A stretch of DNA of 64,000 nucleotides, taken from assembly GCA_026545765.1 (NCBI GenBank), contig CM048841.1:87340636-87404635 (forward strand). The letters run 5' to 3'. The DNA is from Plantago major (taxonomy: Eukaryota; Streptophyta; Magnoliopsida; Lamiales; Plantaginaceae). The translations under genes and the position numbers were made by a program. Shown piece by piece: positions 9,412 to 20,703 of the stretch; within the stretch, counting starts at the first letter, position 1, and the number at the start of each line of letters is the position of its first letter. The notes below the pieces were generated by a model that ran no database searches, was not told where the DNA came from, and saw nothing but the letters and a program-made list of their open reading frames with translations.

Positions 9412-12400
9412 TCATTGCTTTGGTAGCTCCATTAGTCCAAGACTGTGTCTTAAGACTAAGAATCTACTTTCTTGTAGTGGTTTAGTGAAGATATCTGCAA
9501 GTTGGTCTTCAGTGCCAATCTTGAGTATCTCTATATTGCCTTTTTCAACGTGGTCTCTGATGAAGTGGTGTCTAACATCAATTTGCTTTGTTCTAGCATG
9601 AAACTTAGGATTCTGAGTTATGGCAATAGCACTTGTGTTGTCACAGAAAATGGGAGTTTTCTCTTCATTGAATCCATAGTCTCTGAGTTGTTGTTGTATC
9701 CACAATATTTGTGAAGCGCAACATCCCGCAGCAATATATTCAGCCTCTGTGGTAGATGTGGCAATTGAGTTCTGTTTCTTGATGAACCAAGATATCAATC
9801 TAGCACCAAGAAATTGACAAGTTCCTGAGGTGCTTTTTCTATCAAGCAATGATCCAAAGATAGTCGACTCGAATAGCCAACCAAACTCAATCCACTATCT
9901 TTTGGATACCACAATCCAACTTCTACAGTACCCTTTACATACCTTAATATCTTCATAGCAATGTTGTAGTGTGCTGCATTGGATTTGTCTGAAATCTGGC
10001 ACACACTCCAACTGCATATTGAATATCAGGTCTACTTGCAGTGAGGTATAGTAGAGACCCAATCAATTTTCCTATACTTGTGTTCTTCAACACTCTTGTC
10101 AGATTCAGCATAGATCATTTTGGTTCCAATGCTCATAGGTATCTTAGCATTCTTTTCAGAAGGCTTTAGATTGAACTTGTTGAGCATGTCTTTTGCATAC
10201 TTTGTTTGACTAATTAATATTCCATCATTGAGTTGCTTGACTTGCAGTCCTAGGAAGTAATTCAATTCTCCCATCATGCTCATTTCGAATTTACTTTTCA
10301 TGAGTTCAGCAAAGTCTTCACAAAGTTGCTTGTCTTTAGATCCAAATATAATGCCATCAACGTATACTTAAACTAAAAATAGTTTCCCATCATGGTTCAA
10401 TGTGAAGAGTGTTTTATCAACATCTCCTTTCTTGAAACCACTTTCGAGTAGGTATCTGGCCAATGTATCATACCATGCTCTTGGACCTTGTTTCAGCCCA
10501 TACAGAGCTTTTTGAAGCTTATAGACCATCCTACTTTCTGAGGAAATTTCAAAACCTGGTGGTTGCTCAACATAGACTTCCTCAGCAAGTTCACCATTTA
10601 GAAATGCACTCTTGACATCCATTTGATAAACTGTAAAGTCATTATGAGCTGCAAAGGCTAGAAAGAGTCTTATTGCATCCAATCTTGCAACTGGTGCATA
10701 AGATTCATCAAAATCTAGTCCTTGATGCAGGTGAATCCCTTGGCAACCAACCTAGCTTTGTTTCTGGTTATTTCACCAGACTCATTCATTTTGTTTCTGA
10801 AAACCCACTTGGTTCCGATTACAGATATTCCGTCATCAAATGGAACCAGTTTCCATACTTTGTTTCTCTCAAATTGATCCAACTCTTCTTGCATTGCAGA
10901 GATCCAATCTTGATCCTTTAATGCTTCTTCTATAGTCTTTGGTTCAATGTTTGAGATGAAACATCCATAGAGACAATTTGCTTTTTCAGCAATTGCTCTT
11001 CTAGTTCTAACTCCTTGGTCTGTGGGACCAATCACATCCTTTGCAGGATGATTTCTTATCCATTTCATAATGGGTTTTGAACTAGTAGGATCAATATCAT
11101 TTTGATTTGTATGTGAATCAATATGATCTTGATGAGATACTTGTGCAGTATCTAAGATATCTGACACATGGGAAATGCCATGGATATCTGACACTTTTTC
11201 AGTGTTAGAGATATCTGAATCTTGCATTTCAGCAATCTCATTTTCAGATACCTCTCCATGATGAAGGTTCTCAGTAACCTGTTCCATTTCTGGAATTCTC
11301 ATAGGAAATTCTTCATCATGTCTTAAAGTCATCTGGTTGTTACTAAGCATAGGTTGCTTTTCATCATCAGACTGATCCTCTATTTGAAAGATAGAATTGT
11401 TTTCTTCTGAGGATCCTTTTTCAGAATCTTTAATCATCAGTTCTTTGAACCTATCTGAGAGATCATCATTTAAGAGTACTTTCTTGTTTCCTTCATAGAA
11501 CACTACATGAACAGATTCTTCGATCTTTTGCGTTCTTTTGTTGTAGATTCTGTAGGCTTTGCTATTCAGAGAATAACCAAGAAATACTCCTTCATCTGCC
11601 TCTGGTTGAAATGTTCTCAAATATTCTTTTTCATTGTTGAGAACGAAACATCTGCAACCAAACACCCTTAGATGTTTGATACTAGGGGGTCTACCAATGA
11701 AAAGCTCGTAAGGAGTTTTGTCATGGTGTTTGTTAATCAGACATCTATTTTGAGTGTAACATCTGTGTTTGACTTCAACCCAATAAATTTCACTTATTTG
11801 GTGTCGTAAGCATTGTTCTTCTTTGCTTCTTTTTGGTCCTATTCTTTCTTTCGGAACACCATTTTGTTGTGGTGTTCTTCTGAAGATAGTTGATGTTGTA
11901 TACCTTTGCGGTACAAAACTCTTTTATGTCTTGGTTCACAAACTCGATACCATGGTGCATTACGATTCTGAGATACCTTGTCATTTTTCATGACTTCGAG
12001 CTTATTCAGCAAGTTGGGTATTTCAACCCTTGTATCTGATTTGTGTTTGAGAAAGACAACCCAAGTGAATCTTGAGTAATCATCAACAACAACCAGACCA
12101 TACTTCTTTCCTGCATAACTAGTTACTGATGATTCAAAAAGATCCATATGTAATATTTGCAGTGGCCTTTCACTGGAATGTCTAGTTTTAGACTTGAAAG
12201 ATGTTTTGGATTGTTTTCCCATTTGGCAAGCTGAGCATACACCTTCTTTTCTATATGCCATTTTGGGTAAACCAACCACCAACTCTTTCTTGGCTAGCTT
12301 ATTCAGAGTTTTGAAATTCAAGTGACTCATTCTTTTATGCCATAGCCAATTTTCTTCAGTGTGGCCAGATTGACTCACCATGAGACATTCTTCGGTTGTG

Positions 12401-12760
12401 GCAGATGCCCAATCAACAACATAAAGATTTCCTTTACGCCTTACAACCAAGACTGTCTGCTTTGACTCATTGTTGATCACTTTACATAGTTTTGACTTGA
12501 TCTTGACAGTGTACCCTTTGTCCACTAGTTGACTCATGCTTAGGAGATTATATTTCAATCCCTTTACATGAAGTACTTCAGAGATTGTAAGGGCTCCAAA
12601 CTTCAAATTGCCAAAACCTATGGTTGGATTATCATCTCCTCCAGCAAACCTGATAATTGGTCCATCATTGCAATTTTTGTAGTCAATCAGATTTGCTTTG
12701 TCTCCTGTCATGTGCTTCCCACATCCACTATCAAAAATGCCACTTCGAATTAGTCTTTAG
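9412..12760 (-). pseudogene. copia pol: protease, integrase, reverse transcriptase, RNase H (degenerate)
   Basis: In minus-strand order the protease motif is FDSGCGKHMTG near 12750-12710. The integrase zinc motif is WHKRMSH followed by CSACQMGK (about 12350-12220). Integrase core blocks are HMDLFES, VVVDDYSRFTWVVF and GIEFVNQD (about 12160-11940). The post-integrase segment FGCRCFVLN and VFLGYSLNSKAYRIYN starts at 11665. RT blocks are KWVFRNKM, KARLVAKGF, YQMDVKSAFLNGEL, YVEQPPGFE and ALYGLKQGPRAWYD. RNase H blocks are TEAEYIAAGCC, IFCDNTSAI and DQLADIFTKPL, ending at 9412. Lesions seen: a frameshift in integrase near 11980, another in RT near 10740, an in-frame TAA at 10370-10368, loss of an Asp in the YVDD box (reads YVDG at 10367-10353) and further breaks near 10030 and 9850. 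It once made the enzymes for retrotransposition; it cannot now. Confidence 0.9.
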
Positions 12761-13209
12761 AGTGTTCTGCACAAAACAGGAAACAGGAGATTAGGTTCTC
12801 ATACCAACAATGGAACCATCTGGACTAAAGAATCTTCCAGTATGAATCCATTTTTGAATGAATTTCTTAGAAACATTCTTTTGTCTAACAGGAACATAAG
12901 GAGGAATCCTAGTTAAATGATTTGTATCATTGTTGTTAAGAACTATTTTCTTCCTTGGTGTGCTCCTTGGTGCTCCATTTGGTGCTTTCAGATACATCAG
13001 TTTCAGATCCGCTTCTCAAAACTTAGCTTTCCTAGCCAGATTTCTTCTAGCCCTGGCATTCAGATTTTCAGTGGCTTGATTTATCTTCCACTTCTGATAA
13101 TTGTTGTGAGCAATTCTAGCTTTTAACCATCGTTCTTGCTCTTGTTTGTATTCACGAGCAAGTTGTTTCCCGATGGCTTTATAGCCAATACCGTTCCGAG
13201 CACCTGGTG
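12761..13209 (-). pseudogene. copia gag-pol linker region, degenerate
   Basis: A short frame at 12997-12791 (APNGAPRSTPRKKIVL, IPPYVPVRQKNVSKKF, WIHTGRFFSPDGSIVGM) lies between gag and protease. Sequence to 13209 is coding-like but broken by several stops. It corresponds to the tail of gag and the N-terminus of pol. Confidence 0.5.
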
Positions 13210-15279
13210 CTATCTGAGATCTCTTCTCGTGACTTTGCTAGTCTCTGGATAATCTATTTTCTTTCCAGAAAATGTGACATAGGAGAATTTGTCAGCTCCT
13301 GCAATTTTTCCTTTTTGAGAGACATAACATTGTGGGTGATTACACTTTTCAGTGTTATGTTTCTTTTCAGAGACATTTCCCACATTTTTCCTTTGGACTT
13401 GTTTTTCCCACAAAGGCTTGGTCGCAACTGCCTTTCCTTTGTCGACAATCTTAGCTTTCTGATCGATACTATAGATTGTTTGGGAATCACCTTTGACGAG
13501 CATCGACAAATGTTCGTCCTTCATTACTCTTATTGAGTGGTGGAACTGTGTGTGTCGACCAAGTCCTCTCTTTTCTGAAGGATCTCTTAAATAAGATTGT
13601 ACTTCAGTAAGAGTGTCACTAGCTTTGGCATAAGATTGAAAAGAAAGTTCTTTCTTTTTGAGTTCCTTTTTCTCAGAAAGAAGATCTTCACATTTCTTTT
13701 GAAGATTGGCCATTGCTTCTTTATGTGATTTTTCGGTCTCAAATATCTGAGCCTTGAGAAATGCATTTTCAGCATCCTTTTTCTCAGATATCTTGATTAA
13801 TTGAGAATTTTCCTTTTCAAGAGAATTCTTTTCTTCTTCAAAACTTTCGGCTCTAGCTCGGATCATTAGAAATTCTCTTTCATAGAGATCAAGTTCTCTT
13901 TTGAGTTTTTCCAGATCTTTGATTCCCTCTTCATCACTTTCATAAGTATAACAGGAAGTATGTGTTACCTCATCAGCCATTAGACAAGGTTCAATGTTGG
14001 AGATATCTGGAAAGATTTCTTCAGCCATTCCACACACTTCTTTCTTCTTTTGACCAAAGTCAATTACTTCATGAGAGACACCGCACATTTCTAGGGAAGG
14101 CAGTGTGGAATCATCTGAATCCTCATCCTCAGAATCAGATTCAATATCTAGAGCATCCAGTTTGATTTGAATCTTTTTCCTTTCTTCAGTGAGCATAGCT
14201 CTCTGACTTCTTTTGAAGATTCTTCTGTATTTCTTATCACCTGTTTTTAGTTTGTTGAGGACAGGGCAATCCTTCTTGAAATGACCAGGTTTCTGACAAT
14301 AGAAACAGATATCGTTTCCGATTTCTGCTTCCTCAGTACTTGATGCTTTCTGAGCCGACTTGTTCAGCGAGCTTTGCATATTTTTGTACTGGTGGTAGTT
14401 TGAGCCTAGATGCTTTTTCAGCTTTTCTTTGGCTTTTCTTCTCTCAATTTCTCGACTGACATATTTTCCCATTTGCTTTACAGCGAGAGCATCCTCAGTC
14501 ACTTCCTTGCCTTTCTTCTTTTCAGAAGTTCCTTGAGAAACTAAAGCGACATTCTGCAACTTCTCAGTTGTTTGTTCTCTTTGAGTTGTCTCATAGTCAA
14601 CAGAGGCAAGATGAGAGAAAAGTTCTACAGGAGTGATATCTGGCATTCCTTGGTTAAAGTAGAAAAACTTTGTGTGTTCCCAGTTATGATTTAGACTCCT
14701 CACAATAGTTTTAATCTTTTCTGACTGAGTATATCTATTACTTTCACCAAGTGTAGCCATGTCACTCATAAGTGTTGTAAACCGGAAATCTAGTTCTTCA
14801 AGAGTCTCTGTGGGACCTTGTTTAAAGTTTTGGAATTTGAGCTTCAAAACTTCGAACTTGTTTTCCTTTGTTTTCTCGATCTTGATGATTTCTCCAATCG
14901 GTTGCGAGCCACTTTCGAATTTTGCACCCCAGCTTTAATTGTATGTGCTCTGAGTAGAATGTATGATGATATTACGAGCTTCGATCATCCATCGATTTCT
15001 CTTGGCATCTTAGATGTCCGAGCTCTCTGAGCTTTGGTTAGTAAATAACTTGGTGGTAGGTCTCCCTTTGGTTGGCCGTCTGCATGAAGACCCATCGCTT
15101 TGTTCTCTGTCTCTACCATTTGAAACCTCCATGACTTGATTGAGTTGTTGAATGACTATCGGGCCATTCTTTATTACTTCGATCATTTCGTCACTGATGG
15201 CTTCTAGGTGGAGCATCATGTTGTTCTTTCATTTTTCATAATTCTCTGGCTTGAGAATTGGGGCGTCACTTAAAGACAT
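13210..15279 (-). pseudogene. copia gag (UBN2-type, CCHC zinc knuckle), interrupted
   Basis: The probable start is the ATG at 15279 (MSLSDAPILKPENYE), close to the primer-binding site. A TGA follows within about 20 codons, there is a shift of frame near 15000 and a TAA near 14937. From about 14900 to 13210 the frame is open for over 545 codons. It holds a gag core (FKQGPTETLEELDFRFTTLM, IKTIVRSLNHNWEHTKFF), a zinc knuckle CFYCQKPGHFKKDC (C-X2-C-X4-H-X4-C), then a long Lys/Glu coiled-coil tail (KLKRELDLYEREFLMIRAR, KKDAENAFLKAQIF). Gag normally forms the virus-like particle and binds RNA. The long coiled-coil extension agrees with SIRE-like elements. Confidence 0.85.
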
Positions 15280-15383
15280 CCTGCAGCAAAAGCACTAAAC
15301 AAACAAATCAAGTGTAGGTGAAAAGCAGTTAGTGGGCACTTATCTGGGATCTAGGTTCAGTGCAGAAGGCTTGGGAAACTCCC

Positions 15384-15395
15384 GCTCTGATACCA
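15384..15395 (-). other. primer-binding site, complementary to initiator tRNA-Met
   Basis: The minus strand reads TGGTATCAGAGC two bases inside the 5' LTR border. This is the standard plant copia primer site for tRNA-iMet. Confidence 0.92.
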
Positions 15396-15397
15396 CT

Positions 15398-17037
15398 TGT
15401 TGGTCCAGATAACGGCAAAGTAAAAGACTAGAGGGGGGGTGAATAGTATTTTAAAACTTTTATCGATAAACACAGTTTCTCAGATATCTGTGTAGACATC
15501 TGATACTTAATTTCAGAGAGCGGAAGACTTTTATGTGATAAGTGCACGTGCTCAGTAAGATGTGTGTAAGTACTTTGCAAGATAAGTAAAGCAAGTAATA
15601 AACTGCAGAAAGTAAATAACACAAGTCTTTTTATAGTGGTATCTGAAGGTGGCGTAATCCTTCAACTAATCCATACGCCTTTCTCGGACCTAGAATCCAC
15701 TAAGACGGATAAATGAGTTAACCTTAGATATCTTCTCTTGATTCCTAAATACACTAGGTTCCCAACCAAGTGTTCCCCGAGTTATTCCCGGCTTTCCACA
15801 AGTACTTCATGTACTCAGAAACCTTTTTGAGCTATTCCTTAGCTTCCCGAGCTAAGTACTTCCTGTGCTCAGCAACCTTGGAGTTATTCCTTAGTTTCCC
15901 AAACTAAGTACTTCCTATACTCCACGCCGAATATGGTGTTGGTTTTAGGTTTGTTTATCAGGTGAGCTTCTTAAATAACTTATTCAGTTATTCAGATAGC
16001 TCTATGAATCAAGTATACTTAATACACTTTTCAATGTATGGTATCTTGTTCTCTACTGATCACCCAAGTCTATTGTAAATGTTCCAGAGAATGAATCTCA
16101 GATATGAAATCTTAGTTCAACTCTTTCACATATAACAATGCTTGTTAAGGATCAGGACACTTAGAACTTTTGTGCTACTTAGAATCAAGAGCTTTGGTCG
16201 CAACAGAAAGCTTGAAGGCAAGTAGTTTGCTTAAGAGAGCTTGTGAGAATATTCAGTATGTAGTTCTGTGTTGTCTAAGGTGTGTTCTCAAGCAGTTTAA
16301 GTGTTGATATTTATAGATGAATTTGAGTGTCGTTTGAATAGTATTCGTTAGACTTAACTCAATTTCAAACTATTGATATCTGAATATAGTACTGTAGCAG
16401 GTTTGTCTTCTTCTTCAGAAGCTACCGTTTTTGTTCAGACATTTCTGTCTGCGCATTTAATGCACTGTACTATATTTTGTCATGTAGTGCTAACGGAACT
16501 ATGCATGGTATCAGAGATCTTTATACACTCAGAGTTTTTTGAAACTTTGCATGTTCTTTTACATCGATTATCACAACTCCAGATACTATTTGTTGAAACA
16601 ACTTTGGTATAAAATATTTCTCTTTCAGAAACATAGTTTATATCCAAGGTATCTGAGTGTTCTATGGGCACTTTCCTCATCTCAGCCTTTTATTCTCAGA
16701 TATCTTTTGCAACACTTGTGTTTCGAAACACTTTTTTTTTTTTTTAAAGATATATGGACATAGGTATCTGAAAAACCTTTGTCTTCAGCAATCTTGTGCA
16801 GTCTTCAAATCTTCAAATCCGTTGAACTTTTCCTGCTGGAAGTCTTCTTCTTGGTCTTCTTTAGAAAATAAAAATTACATTTTGAGACCTAACATCCTAT
16901 ACAAGATTTGCTAGACTATCATACTTAGTGAGTTTCCACTTTTACAATGTTCAAGTGAACCAAGAGTACTAACCACCTTTCTGGGCTAAGATAAGTCATT
17001 AGGTTGCTGATCAAAATCTAAACAGATATTCCTAACA
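15398..17037 (-). repeat. 5' LTR of the copia element (right, 1640 bp)
   Basis: It matches 891-2644 with scattered substitutions and three rather than five 52-bp internal units. It carries the promoter side of the element by position. The outer end abuts the TAGTG duplication at 17038-17042. Confidence 0.93.
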
Positions 17038-17331
17038 TAGTGGGACATCCAGGTAATCTGGATTCTCCAGTTTCATTTTAGAAAGTCTCTCCTTCAAAGA
17101 CCATCTAGAAGAACTTACGTAGACTACACCAATATAATTTGCTTTAAGTTCCGCTAATCCATCAATACCATCAGCACGAATGTTTTTGCTATCTCTGAAA
17201 AGTTTCATGAAGTTCAAGGAATATTTTGCTTCTCTGTGACCCAAAATAAGAGCCAAATTCATTAATGGATAGGCTCATTTTCAACTCCATCAACAAAATA
17301 TTTTTCCTGTTAATTAATAATAAAATAAATA

Positions 17332-18343
17332 GGGAAAATTACATCCAGACCCCCTTTTAGATGTCGTAATTACATATTAGTATCACTTAGTCGAACTATT
17401 ATGGTTTGGTACAATTAGATGTAAAACAATTACACTTTAGCCCACGAATTTGACTTTTGGCGAACTAAAATCTAGAAAAGTCAATTTTGCCCCTCTCAGA
17501 TTACTGGATTTTGAAAGTTGCCAAACACTAACAATTTTTGACAAATTGTAATTCAGTCCATGGATATCTAATTTTATATTGTCACCATAACTTTTCGAAA
17601 AACCTCAAATAAGCCCCTAAACTTCTATTGCAATTTGTAAAATTTTTCCAACTTTAAATCAAGATCAAATATCCTTTAAGCATCAAAAGATCAAATATCC
17701 TTACCCAATTATTGAAGTTTGCAAGTTACCAAACAATAACACATTTTGACACATTGTAATTCAAGTCCTGAATATCTAATTTTTTATATTTGTCACCATA
17801 AGATTTCGAAAAAGCTCAAATAAGCCCTCAAACTTCTATTTCAATTTGTAAATTATCCCCAACTTCAATTCGAAAATACAATCGAAAGTTCGTAACAGTT
17901 GATCGAAATATGACTCCAATCGGTCATGACTCAAATCGGAGTGGATAGCGCTCAAATCGAATTTCTGACTCGAAATCGAATTGCGGCTCGATTTAAGTCG
18001 CTATTCACTCAATCGAGTATGTGACTCGATTTGGAGCTGCAATTTAGAAGAAGGAGAAAGAATAAGAAAGAGAAAAAAATTTACCGGAGAAGAAGAAGAG
18101 AAGGAAGTTGAGAAGATGGAGGAAGAAGAAGATGGAAGAAGTATGTTGGACTGTTGGAGAAGATGGAGGAAGAAGAAGTTTTTTTTTTTTTTAATTTTCT
18201 CTATTTAAAAATACATAAGGCCATGTATTTGAAACAACCAAATTAAGTTGGTCAACGGATTTGGACTAAACTGTAATTGTTCGACTAAGTAGCACGAATA
18301 TGAGAAACGTCGTTCTAAATGGGTATCTGTATGTAATTATCCC
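17332..18343. mobile_element. non-autonomous Mutator-like element (1012 bp)
   Basis: A perfect 9-bp target duplication AAATAAATA (17323-17331 and 18344-18352) flanks long imperfect terminal inverted repeats. The left end is GGGAAAATTACATCCAGA and the right end, reversed, is GGGATAATTACATACAGA; similarity runs on for about 85 bp including the shared ACTTAGTCGAAC word. A 9-bp duplication is diagnostic of Mutator elements. Inside are two diverged direct copies of a ~155-bp block (about 17515-17670 and 17715-17870) and a purine-rich GAAGAAG tract (18050-18180). There is no transposase. Confidence 0.85.
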
Positions 18344-18352
18344 AAATAAATA

Positions 18353-19663
18353 TGATTATTAAAAAATTATAATTAAATTGAATACGGATTCATAATTAAA
18401 TATGGATGTGAAGTGAAATTTACAAAATATTTCTAATTGGGGAGTGTGTACATGTAGGTAAACCAAGGGTATATTCATTAGTAACATAATATATGATAAT
18501 TCGTCAGATATCACTGGGATTGGATCAAAACTCATCTAAATAGTTGCAAACACTCAAAATAGCACGTACTCTTATGTTAAATTATGATTGAAATGTGAAT
18601 GTAGAAAATGTACTGTACCAACGATTTCTTGAAGAGAGCCTCGGGATTTTATGCAGCTACCATCTTGTCCAAAGCCGTAGGAGTGACATCATGAGTTGCA
18701 TTGATATCAAGCACTTTTAGGACACTTTTTTCGTTGCCCGGCTTATAAAGTAGTGGAGAGTTGCATGGTAAAAAAAATATTGTTATATGACTTTTAGTTT
18801 ATATAATATGTTTTGTTTTTATAAACTTCATAGCATATAAAAATTAAACATGCCTTGAGGGTTAGTAATAATAAAATTGAAGTGGCACGAAGAAATTGGA
18901 AAGTATCAATGACAAACACAAAAAACAAAGTAAAGGAATGTATAAAAATCCAACAAACATATATACAGTTGTAATTGCACAACAACTTATTCAAATCATC
19001 ATCATAAATTCATCAACTTCATTTTACATTTAATAGTGTTAATTCACGTCAGCAACACTCACACATTTTAAAATCTTAAAAAGTAGAAATGTAGACATAT
19101 CATCTCCGCTGGAAACAAATGATATAACAAAATAGAGAATTGAGATAAAACTCATCACTTAGATTAGAATTTGTGGTGTACTAATAAATGGCATGCTTTT
19201 ATTCTCCTCTGGCTAATAAGTACATTATCAGAAAACATGCATGGCTTGATGTCCAGTAATATGTTAATTCGTTAATACAACAAAAACGGAATTAAATGAC
19301 TTTTTTCAAATTTTAATTACAATGCATTCATTGGCCCATAAAATTCTTAGTTATATTCTTCATTCAAACGCAGATAGAAAAGGTACAGAGAGCGAAAGAA
19401 AAAAAAACTACTGCATAGTCGAAAGTATGACATTGGGTTATGTAGCAACCATTAAACGAATACCAAGCAAGGAGTGTGCTTGTGTTGTAGTATATACACT
19501 TTTGGGAGGTTAAGCATTATTCCTTCAATTTAGTTTTTTTTTGTGATTTTCAACAGCAATATTTGTATCATATTTCTGTGCAAAGAGAAGGCGGGTACAA
19601 TGGTTACACTATGATTGTCAGTAGAACAGTTAATCGCAAATATACCGGATTGAAGAATATTAC
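18353..19663. other. intronic/intergenic DNA of the F-box remnant
   Basis: Apart from the exon-like block at 18620-18750 I see no coding frame, RNA gene or clear repeat here. AT-rich. Confidence 0.5.
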
Positions 19664-19794
19664 CAGCAGTTTGCGTTTGCCCATGCGTTTGGAGACTGAG
19701 ATGCAAGTTTCTCCATGATGGTAATGAGTATCTCGTCCGGCAGATTGCCCATGGGGCTGGAACCGATCATACGGATTCTTGAAGAGCTAGCCAT

Positions 19795-19893
19795 TGAGTC
19801 CAGTAGTATTATGAAATGAAAATCACGTATTTTTGTTCTGCTGAAATTCGTGTAGTGTTTATGTATATATATAGATTTAGTTCGTAACAAACT

Positions 19894-19933
<40 letters not shown>

Positions 19934-20411
19934 AAGATTTGATTAATTTAAATATGTAACTAATATTAAAGGGATGATAAAACTAAACGAATTGTTCCAC
20001 AAAATAAGGCAATATATTTAGTTACATAGGTTAGTTAGTTTAACGTGAATATGAGTCCACATAAATTGAGAGTTTAATTATAAATAGGTTACTCCATTTA
20101 ACGTGAATATGAGTCCACATCATATAAATTACAACATGCATTTAATTTCTATTGTGAGTATCCGGATTCTGTTTGAAATCGATAATGGAGAAGATTTCTC
20201 GTTTTAAATAGGAATAATAGATTTAGGATAGGAAGAATAACAAACTCGAATTTTTTTCTCGGGGTATATAAATTCGATGTAGGGTTTTATGATGGTAGGA
20301 TTTATCCATGAAATAGGAGAATTAAAAAATTAATTGTTTTTTGCTAAAATTTAAATCTTATGTGGTATGCTTCTCCTTTTAGATAGACCACCACTTTTAA
20401 AATATATATGG
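19795..20411. other. intergenic, upstream of F-box remnant and pectate lyase
   Basis: No gene seen. It contains an (AT)n tract at about 19899-19930 and a repeated segment including AACGTGAATATGAGTCCACA (about 20042 and 20099). Confidence 0.5.
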
Positions 20412-20556
20412 ATTGCTATAGTTAGTTCTAAATCTAAGGCAGAGCATTTGACTTGCCATGCATGTTTGTGGTTATTGATGATCTAGCTTGAGAATGAACC
20501 GGAGGAAGCAAATGGTTCTCCGTAATCTTCCAACATGTCCTCCATGGAATTTTGCT

Positions 20557-20563
20557 TATATAA
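20557..20563 (+). promoter_or_regulatory. candidate TATA box of the pectate lyase gene
   Basis: TATATAA lies 147 bp upstream of the ATG. It is kept in the duplicate (TTGCTTATATAATG near 25893-25906). Confidence 0.4.
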
Positions 20564-20703
20564 TGAAAATTTCTCATACTAAGAAAGTACGCTTAGGGTT
20601 CCATTAATCCTAATATAACCTCAAAGCTTCTCAATTATATGCAAAAATAAAAAAATATAAAAAAGAAAATAAACAGTTGGAAATTATATTCCAACCAAGC
20701 AAG

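Larger units (their letters stand above)
891..17037 (-). mobile_element. Ty1/copia LTR retrotransposon, SIRE-like, complete but degenerate
   Basis: Two LTRs (891-2644 and 15398-17037) start TGTTGGTCCA and end CCTAACA. They are flanked by a perfect 5-bp target duplication TAGTG (886-890 and 17038-17042). The element is on the minus strand. A primer-binding site matching initiator tRNA-Met adjoins the right LTR and a purine tract adjoins the left LTR. Coding order 5'->3' is gag with a CCHC knuckle, protease, integrase, reverse transcriptase, RNase H, then over 5 kb of extra open frames. Protease-integrase-RT order defines Ty1/copia. Large LTRs plus post-pol coding sequence fit the SIRE/Maximus lineage. 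Gag and pol hold several stops and frameshifts, so the copy cannot act alone. Confidence 0.93.
17043..19794 (-). pseudogene. F-box gene remnant, 5' part
   Basis: Exon 1 starts at the ATG at 19794 and encodes MASSSRIRMIGSS then GNLPDEILITIMEKLAS, the core of an F-box; a donor GT follows at 19663. A second coding block near 18750-18620 reads GNEKSVLKVLDINATHDV and, after an in-frame TAA, NPEALFKKSL followed by a GT donor. A third block (17280-17043) reads LALILGHREAKYSLNF and RADGIDGLAELKANYIGVV. It runs into the copia insertion and resumes at 890-745. The order matches F-box proteins like At1g67623, which act as substrate receptors of SCF ubiquitin ligases. The stop, a phase mismatch between exons 1 and 2, an intron-lodged MULE and the copia insertion make it a pseudogene. 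Confidence 0.6.

Noticed and set aside
13207-13536. Plus-strand 109-codon frame
   Set aside because: Antisense to the coiled-coil tail of gag, which is clearly the coding strand.
17981-18208. Plus-strand Glu/Lys-rich 75-codon frame
   Set aside because: Product of the GAAGAAG purine tract within the Mutator-like element; no conserved domain.
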